Assembly (NCBI GenBank): GCA_038030265.1
Contig: CM075939.1
Coordinates: forward strand, 10,087,253-10,151,252
Direction: 5' to 3'
Source of the DNA: Corythucha ciliata
Lineage: Eukaryota > Arthropoda > Insecta > Hemiptera > Tingidae
Length of the DNA: 64,000 nt
Shown here: piece after piece, positions 1-12,284 of the stretch
How the letters are laid out: every line of letters starts with the position of its first letter
Numbering within the stretch: position 1 is the first letter of the stretch
Program-made: the position numbers and the translations under genes
Notes under the pieces: generated by a model
The model's database searches: none
Seen by the model: the letters and a program-made list of their open reading frames with translations, nothing else
Told to the model about the DNA's origin: nothing

Positions 1-33
<33 letters not shown>

Positions 34-1591
34 ACGGGAGAGAGGCTTGTTAAAGGAATTGGAAGGAATTGAAGAAATCAATTTTTTTTTTCTTAACCTT
101 TTTTCCACCTGACGTGTGACCCTTGTACTAAGAAGCCCTCCATTAGTTTCATCTCTACAGATAGCTCATTGAGTGAAAAGCACAAGAGTTACAAGAAATA
201 CTTAAATAGCCCCCACCCTACCCACCCATCTTAATGAATGTGAAAATCTTAAGAATCACCTCAAGAGCGACACGTTTTTCCAAGTGTTTCAACAATTTAT
301 TCCCCTCATTTCTCGAGTTTCCAGAAAACCTTAACACGACTACTAGTGATGGGGACGGATGACATTTAAAGGTTTCTCACGAAAAGATGAAAGAGTGCTG
401 AGGAAAGTTTGATAAGGGGGAAAGGAGGGAGGTCATTTAGCTCGTTAATGGAAAAGTTACCCGTAAATATTTCAAAAGTTGAACAGTACCAACCTGCCAC
501 CCCCCACCCCTCGGCGGTGATGGTTCGAGGGACTGGTCGTTCGAAGCGAGAGAAAAGCCTTAAATTGAAGGCAAAGTGTATTTAGATTGCCTGCCACAAC
601 TTGATGATGGGTGGTTGAGAGGGGTTGGGGACTGATGAGAATGACGCAACCACGGCTCGAAAAGGGTTGGATGAGGTGGTGGAAGGGGAAGGGGGTGGGA
701 AAAGGATGGAAAGTCGACACTGAGAAAGAGAGTTGTAAGGGTGGGGGGAATGGGAGTGAGGGATGACATAATGGGTCATGAGTGGGGAGGGGTTTCTATT
801 TTGAAAATTTAATTAATGTCACGCACGGTTCTCGCTTTCTCTCAACTCCCCACTCTTTCTCTCGCCACCCATCCCTTTTCACCACAACATTTACCACCTC
901 CCGAACATGAAGGATGGCATTAATTATGTTTTATGAATCAGGTCGCGCGGATTATGCGTTTAAGGCCGGATTTTTAAATTACTTTTTTTCAGACAGTAAC
1001 CAAAAATCATAATTTTCATTTTAATGCAACTCAAAAGTCAGGTTTGCTGGGGGAAGGGAGGATCCAATTGGACTCTTCTGCGTCGTTAGTTTCTTCTCCA
1101 CGTATAATCTTGTGAAAAGGTTAGAATGAATGTTTGCTAGGAGAGTCTTCATGCAACCCCCACCCCCAACCACCCACAAACCACAAGACCATTGCTAATG
1201 TTAAACTCGTAATGCAAGAGAAATCTTTCTTTCTTATTGTTGAAATGTTATGGTCGTCGAAATTTGACATTGGTAGGTGGGAAGGAGTGGCGGAGAGACA
1301 AGTCTATCGGATGTTTTGTCAGGCGTTGTTAGCCGAGTTCCAAACGTATAGCGGAAGAAAGGGGGAACATGTTTTACTCGTTGTCATCACCCCGTCCCCT
1401 CACCGTAACGCTAACAAATACACGGCGCACACATTTCAACATGTGACATCGATTTTCCTTTCTGTGTTTAAGTTCAAAAAAACATTCCTGCCTCGGGCAG
1501 CGGAGGCGCCAACAGAAGAAAAACAAAAACAAAAAAAAAAAAACAAAACAAAAAAAACAACAAAAAACCAAAAAAAAACAACAAAACTTAC
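1..1591. other. No gene recognised (left edge, probable beat intron)
   Basis: The window opens with a run of 32 A. About 400-780 is purine-rich on the plus strand, with a G-rich and A-rich bias. The stretch 1515-1590 is a broken A tract with C interruptions lying just inside the intron after the beat exon donor. Open frames here are low-complexity and I recognise none. I looked on the minus strand for a second Ig exon of beat and did not find one. Confidence 0.5.
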
Positions 1592-1797
1592 ATCAACCGT
1601 CAGTCCCGGTAGTAAAAACACCTTCGTGTGCGGATGCTCTTTAGGGACGTATCTGTAAAATTCTTCTCGACCCTTGTACCATTTGACAGTGTACAGCGGC
1701 TCGCCCTCGAGGTCATAGTGACAAATCAGAGTGGCACTCTGACCAGGAGCCACCGCCACGGGAGCTTTGAGCCACACGGAACGCAAGCCGCCAACTC
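1592..1797 (-). CDS. Internal exon of a Beaten path (beat) family protein, first Ig domain
   Basis: One 206-bp exon of a beat-family immunoglobulin-superfamily protein. Known family members are secreted or membrane-attached neuronal adhesion proteins acting in axon guidance and binding Side-family receptors. On the minus strand the exon follows a pyrimidine-containing acceptor ending TTGTTACAG and stops at the donor GAT|GTAAGT. Two bases complete a split codon, then 68 codons follow and the exon ends in phase 0. The protein shows the V-type Ig B-strand ATLICHYDLEGE (first Cys), then the family signature LYTVKWYKGREEFYRYVPKE with the core Trp, then FLLPGLTVD. The second Ig cysteine should lie in the next exon, to the left. 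The signal-peptide exon should lie at higher coordinates; I could identify neither. No stop or frameshift is seen. The family is confident; the paralogue (Beat-I, II, III and so on) is not decidable from one exon. Confidence 0.88.
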
Positions 1798-2419
1798 CTG
1801 TAACAAACGAAAATAGAAATTAGGTTAACACAAAAGACTTACACAAATCATTATGGACAGGAAGAGTTTTCCCTTGAGGCTGGCAAATGGCCACCTTGAG
1901 AAAAACCAAGTCTGGCTCATGAAATAGTGAATTTAAAAATAAAATGACATCAGGTAGGCAATGACCGTCACGACTGATAGTGTCTTGCGGGTTCACAGCG
2001 TTGCCAATTTGATGGATTTTCCGTCAGATCTGACGGAAAAAAGGTGGTTGGTGGGAAAAAATTTTGTTCAACAGATGACGGATTTTCGTAAAGGAATTTC
2101 AGGATCTCCCAATGATTCTTTAGTGGAGGATTTCACCACCGAGAGTTAAGGTTTTTAGTTACGTTAACTCAGAATTAACGAAAAAAAATGCGTCACAATT
2201 TATGTAAACAATGTTGAAGTTTGGTAACTCCAACCTAACTCCCGGTGGTGAAATTCACCATAATAAATTAACTTTAAACACAAATTAACGAAGAAAAAAT
2301 GTACGTGATAACAAAAAATGAGAGTGAACTCATACCGGGTTTGCTAGCATGGGAATCAATCAGTCCACTTGCTTGTCCAGCCCATGGACAACTCAAATAT
2401 AGCTGTGTATGACCACTTT
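1798..2419. other. No gene recognised (putative beat intron)
   Basis: AT-rich DNA immediately upstream (gene sense) of the beat exon. The phrase around 2125-2150 (CACCACCGAGAGTTAAGG) is partly mirrored near 2238-2262 (CCCGGTGGTGAAATTCACCA), a weak inverted similarity. Nothing else is seen. Confidence 0.4.
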
Positions 2420-3325
2420 CCATCAATTTTAACCGTAATTTGGCGGGTTTCAATAATTTTAACCGTGATTTCTCGATTTTTCTTGATTTTAGTCGCAAAT
2501 CTGCGGGATTTTTCTATTTTTCGTTCATAAAGTTGAGACACCAAGAAATGACAAGTATTTTTCATTTTCAGCAACATATTGGAGTTTTTACTTCCTTTCT
2601 TTTACGTTTAGCTGCGAATGGGCGCTTTTTTTCTATTTCAACCGAGTAATAGCAGTTAATCTGAATTTTGACCGCGAATTAATATTTTTTCTCCTTTTCT
2701 CACTTCTAGTCACGAATTCGCGGTTTTTCTCATCTACAACCACCAAATTACCACGGAAAAATGTGAATTGACATTTTCTCGATTTTCACCACGAATTAGC
2801 CAAATTTAGTGAATTTGTCAAACTAAGCTGCGAATTAGCTATTTTTCTTAATTTTAGCCGCGGAATAGTACCAACAACATACTAGCGATTTTTTCTAAAT
2901 GTTATCCGAAAAAAAGCCTCATATAGACCTGGAATTACCCATATACAATTGTTCTAAATTTTGTGAACCACTAAAATTAGAAATTTGTTTTTCAATTCAT
3001 AGACACATGGACTGGGGCTTTTTTCAACTTTAGCTGAAGATGTTTTTCTCAATATTAGCCAATAATTAGCGCTCCATCTAATTTAGCCACAAATTTGTGT
3101 TTATACCTACTTCCATTGTAGCCGTGAATTACAAATTTTCTGAGAATTAGCGTTCATTTCTCTTCTCTTAATTTTTAACAGCGGATTAACTCATATTTTT
3201 CATTTAGCATTTTTTCTTCATTTTAGCTACAATGAGAGCTTTTTGCTTGATTTTAGCCGCGAATTAACACTTTTTCAAGGGTTTTAGCACCAAAATAGAG
3301 GTTTTTCTTATCCAGTCATGAATGA
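2420..3325 (+). repeat. Family A degenerate short-period repeat array (sense orientation)
   Basis: A long run of loosely periodic units of about 30 bp. The unit reads approximately TTTTAGCCGCGAATTAGCG followed by CTTTTTCTCAA. Single units are heavily diverged and spacing is irregular, with inserted unrelated bases, but the words TTTTAGC, GCGAATTAGC and TTTTTCT recur throughout. It is not coding: frames are broken and composition is simple. The same family recurs in at least eight other places in the window, on both strands. Confidence 0.75.
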
Positions 3326-3779
3326 GGAAGTAACACATTTTCCAAAATCCACGACCATGTACCAAAACTCATGAAAACACGATCCTTTCAAATAAAATCA
3401 GGCCCTATATGTTTTTATTAATTTTTAAGACTATTGGCGGGTTGCGGGTTGCGGGACCCATTTGAAATAGGCTAGATAGACTGATGACGTAATAACAGCA
3501 TTCGCGAGACCTTCACAATAGCTTCCCACAAATCAAACAATAGAACTTAAGAGAATGGGATGGACAAGAAGAGGCAAGACATGATAACAGCCATGATGCG
3601 GAGGGTTGGGAGGGGTCACATCCCCTTATCTACGTCACGAGCCACAGACCGGCCGTTTAAGATTAAAAAAAAAATTGCAAGTTTTGTTATTTCGCTATAA
3701 ATCGTAATCAATCATTTACGCACTAATACTCAATTCCTGGTTATATTTAGTCGAAAAAAAATGTTTCCAACGATTTTTT
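3326..3779. other. No gene recognised
   Basis: Spacer between two family A blocks. It contains the short direct repeat GGGTTGCGGGTTGCGGG near 3438-3455. Nothing else is seen. Confidence 0.4.
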
Positions 3780-3905
3780 TTAAGTGACTTCCTCATTAGC
3801 GATTTTTTCGTCTATAATGGTCATGAAGTGTCCTTAGGCGTTTTCACGATTTGTACCACGAATAAGCGTTTTTCTCAGTTACATCCGCGAATTGGCACTT
3901 TTCCC
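3780..3905 (+). repeat. Family A short block
   Basis: About four diverged units containing TTAGCGATTTTTTC, TTAGGCGTTTTCAC and ATAAGCGTTTTTCTC in the same orientation as the 2.4-3.3 kb array. It ends at a T tract (3905-3923). Confidence 0.6.
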
Positions 3906-4419
3906 TTTTTTTTTTTTTTTTTTCTTCTTCTTCTGCTTTTTGGCTTATTATTTCTCAATAATAAGTCTTTGTAATCGTATCGCAAAAAAATGTTTTGACC
4001 CTCCCTCGAAATTTGTAGTTTTACGTTTCAAAGTGCGTAGAATCCAAATCTGCAAAAAAAAAAAAAAAATGTCCGTCCGCCGTCCGGGCCATATCTTGAT
4101 TGGCCCTAGGATTGCTCGAAAAAACTCGTTCTTTCGCACATAGACTCCATTTGGGGTTTAGTTGGTCCTAACATCTGATCAGTTTGATCAAATAACCTCC
4201 TTGGGTTTTATGGGCCAAAAGCGGGTCCAAAATGGGGATTTTCAAAGGATTTGGGGTCATAGGGGTGTGGGGTGTCGATTTTCATGTAATTTCAAGCCGG
4301 ATTTGACTACATCCATGAATAATAAACCCACAGTCGAAATAATAAGGCATTGTTCGATAATTCGCAGCGTTTTTCGTGTTGTGAACCGGGTTTCGCCGTG
4401 AATCAAGGCTTTTTGTAAA
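3906..4419. other. No gene; T tract, A tract and a dispersed repeat fragment
   Basis: Holds a T-run (3905-3923), an A-run (4053-4068) and, at about 4250-4310, a stretch that resembles 27860-27920: both contain a form of GTGTCGATnTTCnTGTAA. That makes it a dispersed repeat copy. The fragment GGGCCAAAAGCGGGTCCAAA (4210-4232) looks like family F units. Confidence 0.4.
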
Positions 4420-4840
4420 TTTTTTCCGCGTGTTATAGCACGTTTTTTTTTTTTTCCAATTTTAGCCGCGTATCCACTTAATTTTATCCGCGACATTACC
4501 GCTTTTTACCCCAGTTAAAAGCCGCGAAGTAGCGGGCTTTGTCAAATATATCCGAGAACTAGACTTTTGCTCCAATTTTTGTCATAGGAATGAGCACGTC
4601 TTGTCAACTTCAGCCGTTAATTTGCACTTTTTCTTCACTTTAGCTGCGATTGAGCACTTCAAGGCAATTTTAGCAGTGAATTGGTAAATACAGCGATTTT
4701 TCTCAATTAGGTATACCAGCAAATAACCGTTTTTAACCATTTTTACCGACGCAAATTGCGGTTTTTTTCACGTTTTGCTATGATCTAGCGCTTTATCGCG
4801 ATGATATTAGTGCTTTTTCAAAACTTTTGGCCGTGTACTT
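4420..4840 (+). repeat. Family A array (sense orientation)
   Basis: Diverged units with TTTTAGCCGCG, GCGGGCTTTG, TTAGCTGCGATTGAGCAC and AGCGATTTTTCTCAA, in the same orientation as 2.4-3.3 kb. Unit length is about 30-40 bp with irregular spacing. Confidence 0.65.
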
Positions 4841-4974
4841 GCTCCTAGAATAGCACATATATTATAGCGTCTCCTCTCAATTCTAGCCTAAAGAAACTCG
4901 GGATTAGAGTATTATTTAATTCACGGCACAAACGTCATGAAAATGCCGATTCATGGTTTCTGGAGGACACTTGG

Positions 4975-5480
4975 AGGCTAAAGATGAGAAAAGCGCTAAA
5001 ACTCATGACTAGAATTGGTTGCTCAAACCGAAAAAATCGCGAATTCGCAGCTAAAGTTGAGATAAACTGTTATTCACGGCAAAAATTAAGAAAAACTGCT
5101 TCAGCTTAAATTAAGAAAAAGCGCCAGTTCGTGTCAAAAATTGATTGAAAAAATTATAATAACAATATTTGGTGCTTCTTGATGCAATTTCAACATTTTT
5201 TTTTTTTTTAAGAAAACCCGGTAATGTGCAGTTCTTGGGGCAAGTCAGCAGCTATAATTTAAAAAATTGGCTAACTTGCAGCTTAGCTCGACAAAACGCT
5301 AATTAGCAGCTTAGTTCGACAAACCGCTAATTCGCGGTAAAATAGAGAAAATGCCAATTCGCGGTTTGCAGGTTTCTGGGGGCAACTTCATGACTATATA
5401 TGTATAGAAGAGAAAAGGCGCAAATGTATTGCTAGAAGTGAGAAAATGCGTTAATTCGCGGCTAAAATTGGTTGAAATGT
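4975..5480 (-). repeat. Family A array (reverse orientation)
   Basis: Units are now the reverse complement, for example AGCTAAAGTTGAGATAAAC, TTAAGAAAAAGCGCCAGTTCG and GAGAAAATGCCAATTCGCGG. The strand of the family switches between about 4840 and 4975. A variant unit, CGCGGTTTGCAGGTTTCTGG then GGGCAACTTCATG (5359-5392), also occurs in other A arrays (13190, 13315, 56160). Confidence 0.65.
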
Positions 5481-5884
5481 TAGTACGAGATTAAAGTTGT
5501 GATAAAGTGCAGATTTATTTATTTATTAGTTTTTCATTTTTATTTATTTATTTCATTTCATTTTTTATCATAATCATGAATTACCGTTTTTTCTTAATTT
5601 TAACCGTTAACTTGCCACTCCGAGCCACCGGTTGCGCCTTACGGGTGTCCACATGCGGTTTTTCGGGATTGATTCCAAAATTTATGAACATGAATAACCT
5701 CAAAAAGCCAGATTTTCCCCTAATTATGCTTTTCACGGGCTACCTTTGAACAGGCGCTGGGTCTGTCTGCCCCTGTTTCACTATCGCCAAGGCGCACGTT
5801 TTGACGGATTTCTGACAGACTTTTGAGCTTGACTTGACGGGGAAACCAAAACATAGCAGTTGGCATTTGGCAACGCCGTAGGGT
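5481..5884. other. No gene recognised
   Basis: AT-rich DNA with TTTA-rich simple sequence (5513-5565) and one family-A-like unit near 5580-5600. An 80-codon frame here (5507-5749) starts in the simple sequence and is not credible. Confidence 0.4.
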
Positions 5885-6265
5885 TGGAGCTAATATGCGG
5901 ATTGGAGCTTTGTTATGGTTTGAAGCTTTGCTGTGGCTTGAGCTGTGCTGTAGTTTTGATTTTACTGTGGTTAAAGCTTTTTGTGGTTGGAGCTTTTCTG
6001 TGGTCGGCCTTTTGATGTGGTTGGAGCTTCACTGTGGTTGAAGCATTTTTTTGGTTGGTACGTTGTTATTGTTTGAAGCGGTGTTGTGGTTTGGAGCTGT
6101 GCTGTGGTTTGAAGCTTTGCTGTGGTTTGGTGCTTTGCTGTAGTCAGAAGCTTTGCTGTGGTTTGGAGCTTTGCTGTGGTTTGGAGCTTTGCTGTGGTTT
6201 GGAGCTTCTCTGTGGTTTGGCGCTGTGCTGGGGTTTGGACTTTAATCGTGGTTGGAGCTTAGCGC
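5885..6265 (+). repeat. Family E array, TGCTGTGGTTTGGAGCTT units
   Basis: About twenty units of roughly 18-21 bp with consensus TTTGCTGTGGTTTGGAGC, best preserved at 6080-6235. One frame reads CCGLELCCGLEL-like repeats. I take that as a by-product of the period because the same units recur in reverse elsewhere (16.3, 20.7 and 60.0 kb) without an open frame. Confidence 0.8.
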
Positions 6266-6334
6266 GATAGCACCGAGATTCTAATAGAGTGTGGTGGGAG
6301 GGGGCCTGTGAAAGGGCCCTACTCAGTGATTTAG

Positions 6335-6435
6335 CGGGTTTTATTTATTTTATTAGCCATGATTTATCGCTTTTTCTTGATTTTAGCCTTAAATCTGGGC
6401 ATTTTATCGATTTCCAACGCGAATTAGCGTATTTG
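6335..6435 (+). repeat. Family A short block
   Basis: Three units (TTATTAGCCATGATTTATCG, TTTTAGCCTTAAATCTGGGC, CAACGCGAATTAGCG) in sense orientation, adjoining the end of the family E array. Confidence 0.55.
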
Positions 6436-9400
6436 AGAAATGAAACACCTACTGGGTTTGAAGAAAAAAATGTGGTAAAACGCCCGGCCATCACCGTTAT
6501 CCGCTCACGTTGGAGACGGCTTTACCCCGTGTTGTACTTTAGGCGGGATCCACGCAATTTTAGAGTTTATAGTGGGTTAAACGTTTTTAGCGAGTGCGCG
6601 ATTTTCATGGAAAACGCACAGATATGCACAACACTACGAGCGTCCTCCACTGAAAACGATCAAAATCACGCGATTCTTGGAATAACTCAACTAGAGTACA
6701 CAAAAATCATCATAAAACAATATTTTCCCTTTGAATTAAACCCACCACACATCTTGACCTCCGGAACCCCTCCATCCATCCTAAAAATCTCTTTGAAGAC
6801 AAAACACTTCGGGCGTTCAAAATTACGTTACAATACGTTTAAGGTGTTCTAGAGGTGTGTTAAGGGCACCATGCGGAGTGAGGGGGGGGGGGGGGTAAAC
6901 GCGTTGTTACCATATAAATGGAACTGAGAGAAACCAACCCGCCCTCTTGATTCTCACCCTCGCGTGACCTCTCAAAAGCGTAACTTCTTGATGTATTCAT
7001 ATAATATTAACCGACGGGATGCTAAATGCCTTGTGGCAAGCCATCCCATCGTAAAGACAGCCAGGCTTGGTATTACTTGAAAGGGATATTAGTGTGCATC
7101 AGATTTTCAAAGGTGAAAAGGGCGATGATGGAAAATTGGAAGTTAAAGTAGTAGACAAAGGTATATTTTCACACATTTTCAGCATCAGCTACTAGATTGG
7201 AAACTTAGAGAAGTCAGAGGACGTCCCTTCTCTTCAACTGTAGCACTAATTTGTAAACAAAAGTTGAAAACATTGTGGCAATATTTCAGCTTGAGGGTTC
7301 AAAGGATCTTGCTGCCTCCTACATACACATACACAGTTCATGTGTACAACGCCATTGTGACATGCTTTTGACGTTAATTTCACCAAGTCGATACATAGAA
7401 ACAAGAATGGGGTGAAGAGGGAAGTAAAGGGAATAATATTTGGAGAGGGGGCTCACCCATCGCTTGACGACACTGCTTTCTGATTGATTTTCCGCGCACG
7501 ATTCTCCACGGGCTATAAATCCTCCTGGGGATGGCAGAAGCGAAGGGGGCCTTCTCCGCACCGTCATAGTTGTTTCAGCTATACACCCCCCTCTCCTCAC
7601 CACTCTTCTGTGATCCTTATTGGAGGGACGCGCGCGTTAGACCCCCCCCCCCACACAACGGCCTCCTTTCAACGTTTGAAACCCCATTCCCCACCAACGA
7701 AAAGGCTGAAGAAATGATCTATGGCTTTCATTAGGAAAGTCCACAACCACCCCCCATCCATTCTTTTCCGGGTAGTTTCCCATATTCCCTACGGGGCCAA
7801 ACGTCATCACCCTTTAGAACTTTAATCGTGTATTACGTGAAATCGTAGATTTTAGAGGTCCCTTAAGAGCATTCGCTAGGAATTCTTGAAAAAATTGCTA
7901 TTAACAAAAAAAAATTGAAGGACGCAACACTTTGGGAGACATTTTTCATCCGGGCAGAACTAAACGCCGTTGTTTAATGACTCACAACAGTAAACAGCTC
8001 CCTCCTCCTCCTCCTTTGATAAGAGTTTATTTCACTCTCCAACACCTCGATAATTAGTGTTTTTATCAGTGGATGAGGTAGAGCGAACGGTTGTTGGTTT
8101 GGAGGGTGTAGTAGAGGAAGAACATCCCCGGTGCCGTGCACCCCACCTCTTTCACAACTTGCAGGCAGAAACTTTGGCAGTAAGCCTAATGTTTTATCTG
8201 CCACCCCACCCTTCTTCTTCTTCCTCCCAAAGAGCGTTTCACTTGCCATTTTCAACAATGGGAGAACACCCCCTCTCCCACACTCTCTCTTTCGGACACG
8301 CTCTAAAACAAGGAATAGAACAGAGGGTTGGAGGGAGGTGTGGGAGAGAAAAACCTGCTCGGGAAAGATAGAAATTACCTTCGCAAACCATGGAGCGAGG
8401 TAGAAGTTGAGACTGAGAGGGTGTCTCAATTTAATCATAGAATTGACTCCTATCCCCTTTTTACTGCCTCCTATCGGTTTTCCTCTGTCTGGATTTCCTT
8501 CACTCTTAAGCTCCATTAAATTCAAGGATGAAGCGTTCTCTTCGTTTTGTCTCACAATAAACGATGCGGACCACTTTTATGGGCTACATGATAAAATCTG
8601 CGCCAATGACCGCGGGGTTTCAAGTGCCCCCAATTTGAATGACAGTAAGATTCATGGCCAAGTAGGGCCAGCTTTTTTAGCCTTATGCTCAAAAGTGCAA
8701 CTTGGGTGAGCCAAAGCTCCTTGTACTGAAAGCTCTCTAGGGGAGGGGGGCTACTTTGACAGAGAAATAGGAAACTTTGCTTCTCAAAACTTTATTATCA
8801 GTCAGGAAGAAAGTTTAGTAACCACAGTCGTCCTAAGGAGATTTCCTTTTAGTTCATCGGAATAAAATGGATTCTTTTCCTCTCACGGAGCCTTATATTT
8901 TTGCACGGAACATTTACCATGACCGGCGTTCTTGGAATTCTTCGGTTTATTTGAATTCTCGAGCTTGATCCTACGAGAACTCTCCTTTTCCACTGTAAGG
9001 AGTGAAGGGGGGGCGTGAAGGAAGTTCCAGAAATTTATAGAAAACCCCCTGAAAGTAGTGAAAACTTCGCTTTACGGAAAAGTGCGACTGAGAACCCCCC
9101 CCCCTCTCACACAATCACTATGGTACTTTCCCATTCTTCCTGCCTTGGCACTTGATTCTCTCTGTCTTTCCTCACCTTTTTTTTACTATTTTGCTGCACA
9201 AGACTAAAAAAAAAAGAGCAAAAGTTTTCAGCATCCTTGCAGCTTTGTTTCCATCTTCACCCTTGTCCCATACAACCCAAGGATCTTCAATTTTAAACCA
9301 CCTAGCAAGTTAGAGAGAGAGAGAAAAAAAAAAGACTATAGGAAGCTCCGTTTTCAATTAGAAATTCAGCCAGTACGTGACTTACTGGGGGGAAGAAAAA

Positions 9401-10961
9401 TCTTTTAAAATACCCCTTTTCCTGTCCGTTCCTACAAAACTTTTTCTGTCTCTACAACCCCTTCTCCCTGCTTCCAACCATGGAGCATTTTAAATTCATG
9501 TCTGTCTTGTGCAAAAAAAAAAAGCAACTCCAAGGACTGGGTGGAGCTATAGCTATGCAGCAAACTTTCTATCCTTTTAGGAATCCATTTCTACCCTTCG
9601 GGGCCCAAAGAGAAGGTGTTGGAATTGAAGGGGAGGGTGCACTTTCAGAATTTTAATATTGTATCGAGCAATTTAACGCTTGTATTATAACTAAGGCAAT
9701 GAGTGGGAGTGCAGGGGGGGGGGATGATGGTTAAATTGGGCTTTGGGTGACTAGCTTAGGAAGGAATTGACTGAAAAAAGAAGAAGAGTGGTTGGTAGGG
9801 ATGCTGTATTATGTAACTTTAGGAGAATTTGAACCGAAATACACAATAATTGACCTTGGTACCACGGAATTCTGCGCATTCTTATCGTTATTAAACAATG
9901 TATCTATAATGCAGTACAATGTAGTGTTATATCATTTGACCGCAAAATACACGTTTGACATCGCGTTTTACAGCATTAATTATACTCCGATCGAACCGCC
10001 CAAAGCATAGCGCCCAAACCTCTTCCTTCCGGAAATATCAATCGTCTCCTTTTAGAAATGCTAAAGCTTTGTACCCCCGCATTTCACCGACTCACGAACG
10101 CGGGGGTTCGTGTTTGCGGTTAAAGTAAACTTGTAAATGGCATAGAAAGGACCTCCCCCCCACCACAAGACCCTTTAACGGTTTCAACCACTCCCCGGGA
10201 AAAGCGAGAAAGGATCGGAGGTTGGGGCTATTGTCTTGTACGGGTCGATATCATAGTGTCAGACTCTCTACCTAAAGAAGCTTGAGTGGATGTGCGGTGG
10301 CCGGATAAGCAGCGTGGGATGGGTTTTTGGAGTAAACAGTAAGCTTTGGGATTGATTCAAAATGCGTATATAAACTATACTGGCTGGAAACACAACAAGA
10401 GTAGAGGGGTGGAGAGGGATGAGAGGCGGAGGCTTAGTTGAAGGGTGAAATTCGGTGAAGGAGAAAAGTGGGCAGTGGGGGGAGATTCTGTGAAGCTATT
10501 TCTAACAAACGTCAACATCACTCTAATCAGCGTTAACCAATTGAACACTCTCCTACCCCCCTCCCACTGCCTACTCAACAACCCGGGTCCACCCATTAAG
10601 TTCAAAACATTTCAAACGGGGAGAAGGGGGGGGGAAGAATCTGACAGGCTTTTATCAGCAAAAAGACCAGCGCACACGACATAGAGAGCGGTCCAGGAAT
10701 TTTGAACTATTGTACGATAGTGTGAGTGGGGAGGGGTAGGGGATTGATATTGGAACAGTGCCAAGTTTGAAAAATCAATCGAACCAAAGTTGTATGATAT
10801 ATTTACAGCTTTAACATTAGTAACAACTTGTTGAATTGAGTAAGGGGAGATAGCACACAAGGTATAAGGTTGCCAGAGTCTTGACTTTCAGGCGAGGACA
10901 AGGGGGCAAAAACGAGGCATACTTTTTTTATGCGCCTTTCAGACTATTCGTGCTCTGAATC
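6436..10961. other. 4.5 kb without a recognised gene
   Basis: No family repeat, mobile element or credible exon seen. Features are simple: a run of 14 G at 6882-6895, C runs near 7640-7655 and 9097-9105, a G run near 9713-9721, pyrimidine-rich stretches at 8200-8300 and an imperfect hairpin at about 7013-7053 (GGGATG and CATCCC arms). Open frames on both strands around 8.0-8.6 kb overlap each other and are low-complexity. A 72-codon frame at 9792-10010 has ordinary composition but no recognisable family. Confidence 0.45.
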
Positions 10962-11850
10962 ATGGCAAACCCGATCATTTGCGCTTCATCAAAATTAACC
11001 AAACTACTCATTCACGCCATTAAAATTGCCATACTAACGATTATTTGTGCCCTACAAATAGACAAACTACTAATTCTCGCCCTAAAATTGATCATACAGA
11101 CAATTTTCAGCCTAAAAATTTACATATTGACAATTTATTACTGCCGTTCAATACTGAACAAAACTCCCGTTCACACCCAATATATTAAGCATCAAAAATT
11201 ATTAAATGCCACCTATTAAACAGCTAAGCATGCTATACTCACGCCCAATTGGCAAGCTGACGTTTCGCGCCTTGAAAATGGTTAAACTGAAAGTTTGCAC
11301 CCATTAAATAGCCTAAAAATAATTCAACTGGCAATTCATGAGCTAAAAATGGCGGACTGGCCACCATTGGCATTGGCGCCCTAGAAATGACTTGACGGAC
11401 ACAATTCTGGAAAAACTAACTAGATGCGTGTCAAATAATGGTAAAACTGGACGCTTCACGCCGTTCACCGTTCGCTCACCAAAATCGACTAAATAACTTG
11501 ACGCATGGAAAATAATTAACCTGACTATCAAGCCCCAAAATTGACCGTATGCTTACAATTTGTGCCCTGAAAGTATTCAAACTGGCTAATCACGATTTAA
11601 AATGGCTTAACTAACTATTCTGACCTATCAAATAATGTTCAAATTGGGCACTCGTGCCTTTTGGCACGAAAATGGCAAAGCCGACCTATTGCACCTATTG
11701 GCACTCGTGCCTTTTGGCACGAAAATGGCAAAGCCGACCTTTTGCCCTCGAAAATGGTCTAGCTGACCATGTGCGTCCTCAAAATTGCTAAAATGACTGT
11801 AAGCGCCCCAAAATTACTGAACTAGTAATTTTGTGCCCTTGAAACGATAA
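10962..11850 (+). repeat. Family D array, about 30-bp units
   Basis: Units approximate CTAAAAATGGCAAAACTGAC then NATTCGCGCC. They are heavily diverged but recognisable from the first (CATTTGCGCTTCATCAAAAT) to about 11830, with another pair at 12058-12095. A 52-bp exact duplication lies inside: GCACTCGTGCCTTTTGGCAC begins at 11649 and again at 11701, and each copy carries the hairpin GTGCC-TTTT-GGCAC. The region 11851-12057 holds nothing recognised. Confidence 0.72.
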
Positions 11851-12102
11851 ATGGTGTTTTCCATTCAATGAAACGCACTTGTTTGGTGTAAGTTTTTCCA
11901 CCAGTCCTCCCTGATTTGCAACATATGTTTTGAGAGGACGCTGCAATACACTTGTGTAGTGCGTTGAATGGAAATCACTAAAAGTGACCATTCCATCCTG
12001 CACCGAATACCGACCTGCCCTCCCCCCAGCACAGTGTGTTACTCGCACCCCAAAGGCTTGATTAAAATTGCCAAACTGACGATTCGCGACAATTCAATAA
12101 AC

Positions 12103-12220
12103 GTAATGCAAGCATAGAGTTGTAGTGTAGGAGCCTATACGACGTCAGTCTTTCCTCGTTGAAGTGCGTCTGACTGAAGACGAAGGCTTCTATACGGCTA
12201 CAACTTTATCCTTGCATTAC
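12103..12220. repeat. 118-bp inverted repeat (MITE-like)
   Basis: The left end GTAATGCAAGCATAGAGTTG pairs with the right end, whose reverse complement begins GTAATGCAAGGATAAAGTTG. Arm similarity fades after about 45 bp, and the centre has GACGTCAGTC against GACTGAAGACG. It sits between the family D and family B arrays. No clear target duplication was identified. Confidence 0.6.
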
Positions 12221-12284
12221 CTACTAGCCCTAGTAGTTTAAGCGATATTATCAACAATTTCAAGTCAATAAAAGGTCTTGTGTG

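Noticed and set aside
6034..6270. 78-codon frame with CCGLELCCGLKL repeats
   Set aside because: The frame is produced by the 18-21 bp family E units. Other E arrays in the window are in reverse orientation or have no open frame, so there is no sign of protein selection.
6289..6852. 187-codon open frame on the plus strand
   Set aside because: The first third is a family A repeat block, and the rest shows no motif I recognise.
7013..7053. Small hairpin around GGGATG/CATCCC as an RNA gene
   Set aside because: Arms are imperfect and short, with no further structure or known family.
7974..8555. 193-codon minus-strand frame with overlapping plus-strand frames
   Set aside because: Low-complexity composition (K, P, L and R rich from pyrimidine tracts), overlapping frames on both strands and no domain recognised.
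9792..10010. 72-codon frame of ordinary composition
   Set aside because: Protein-like at first sight, but no family, no splice or promoter support, and frames of this length are expected by chance in 64 kb.
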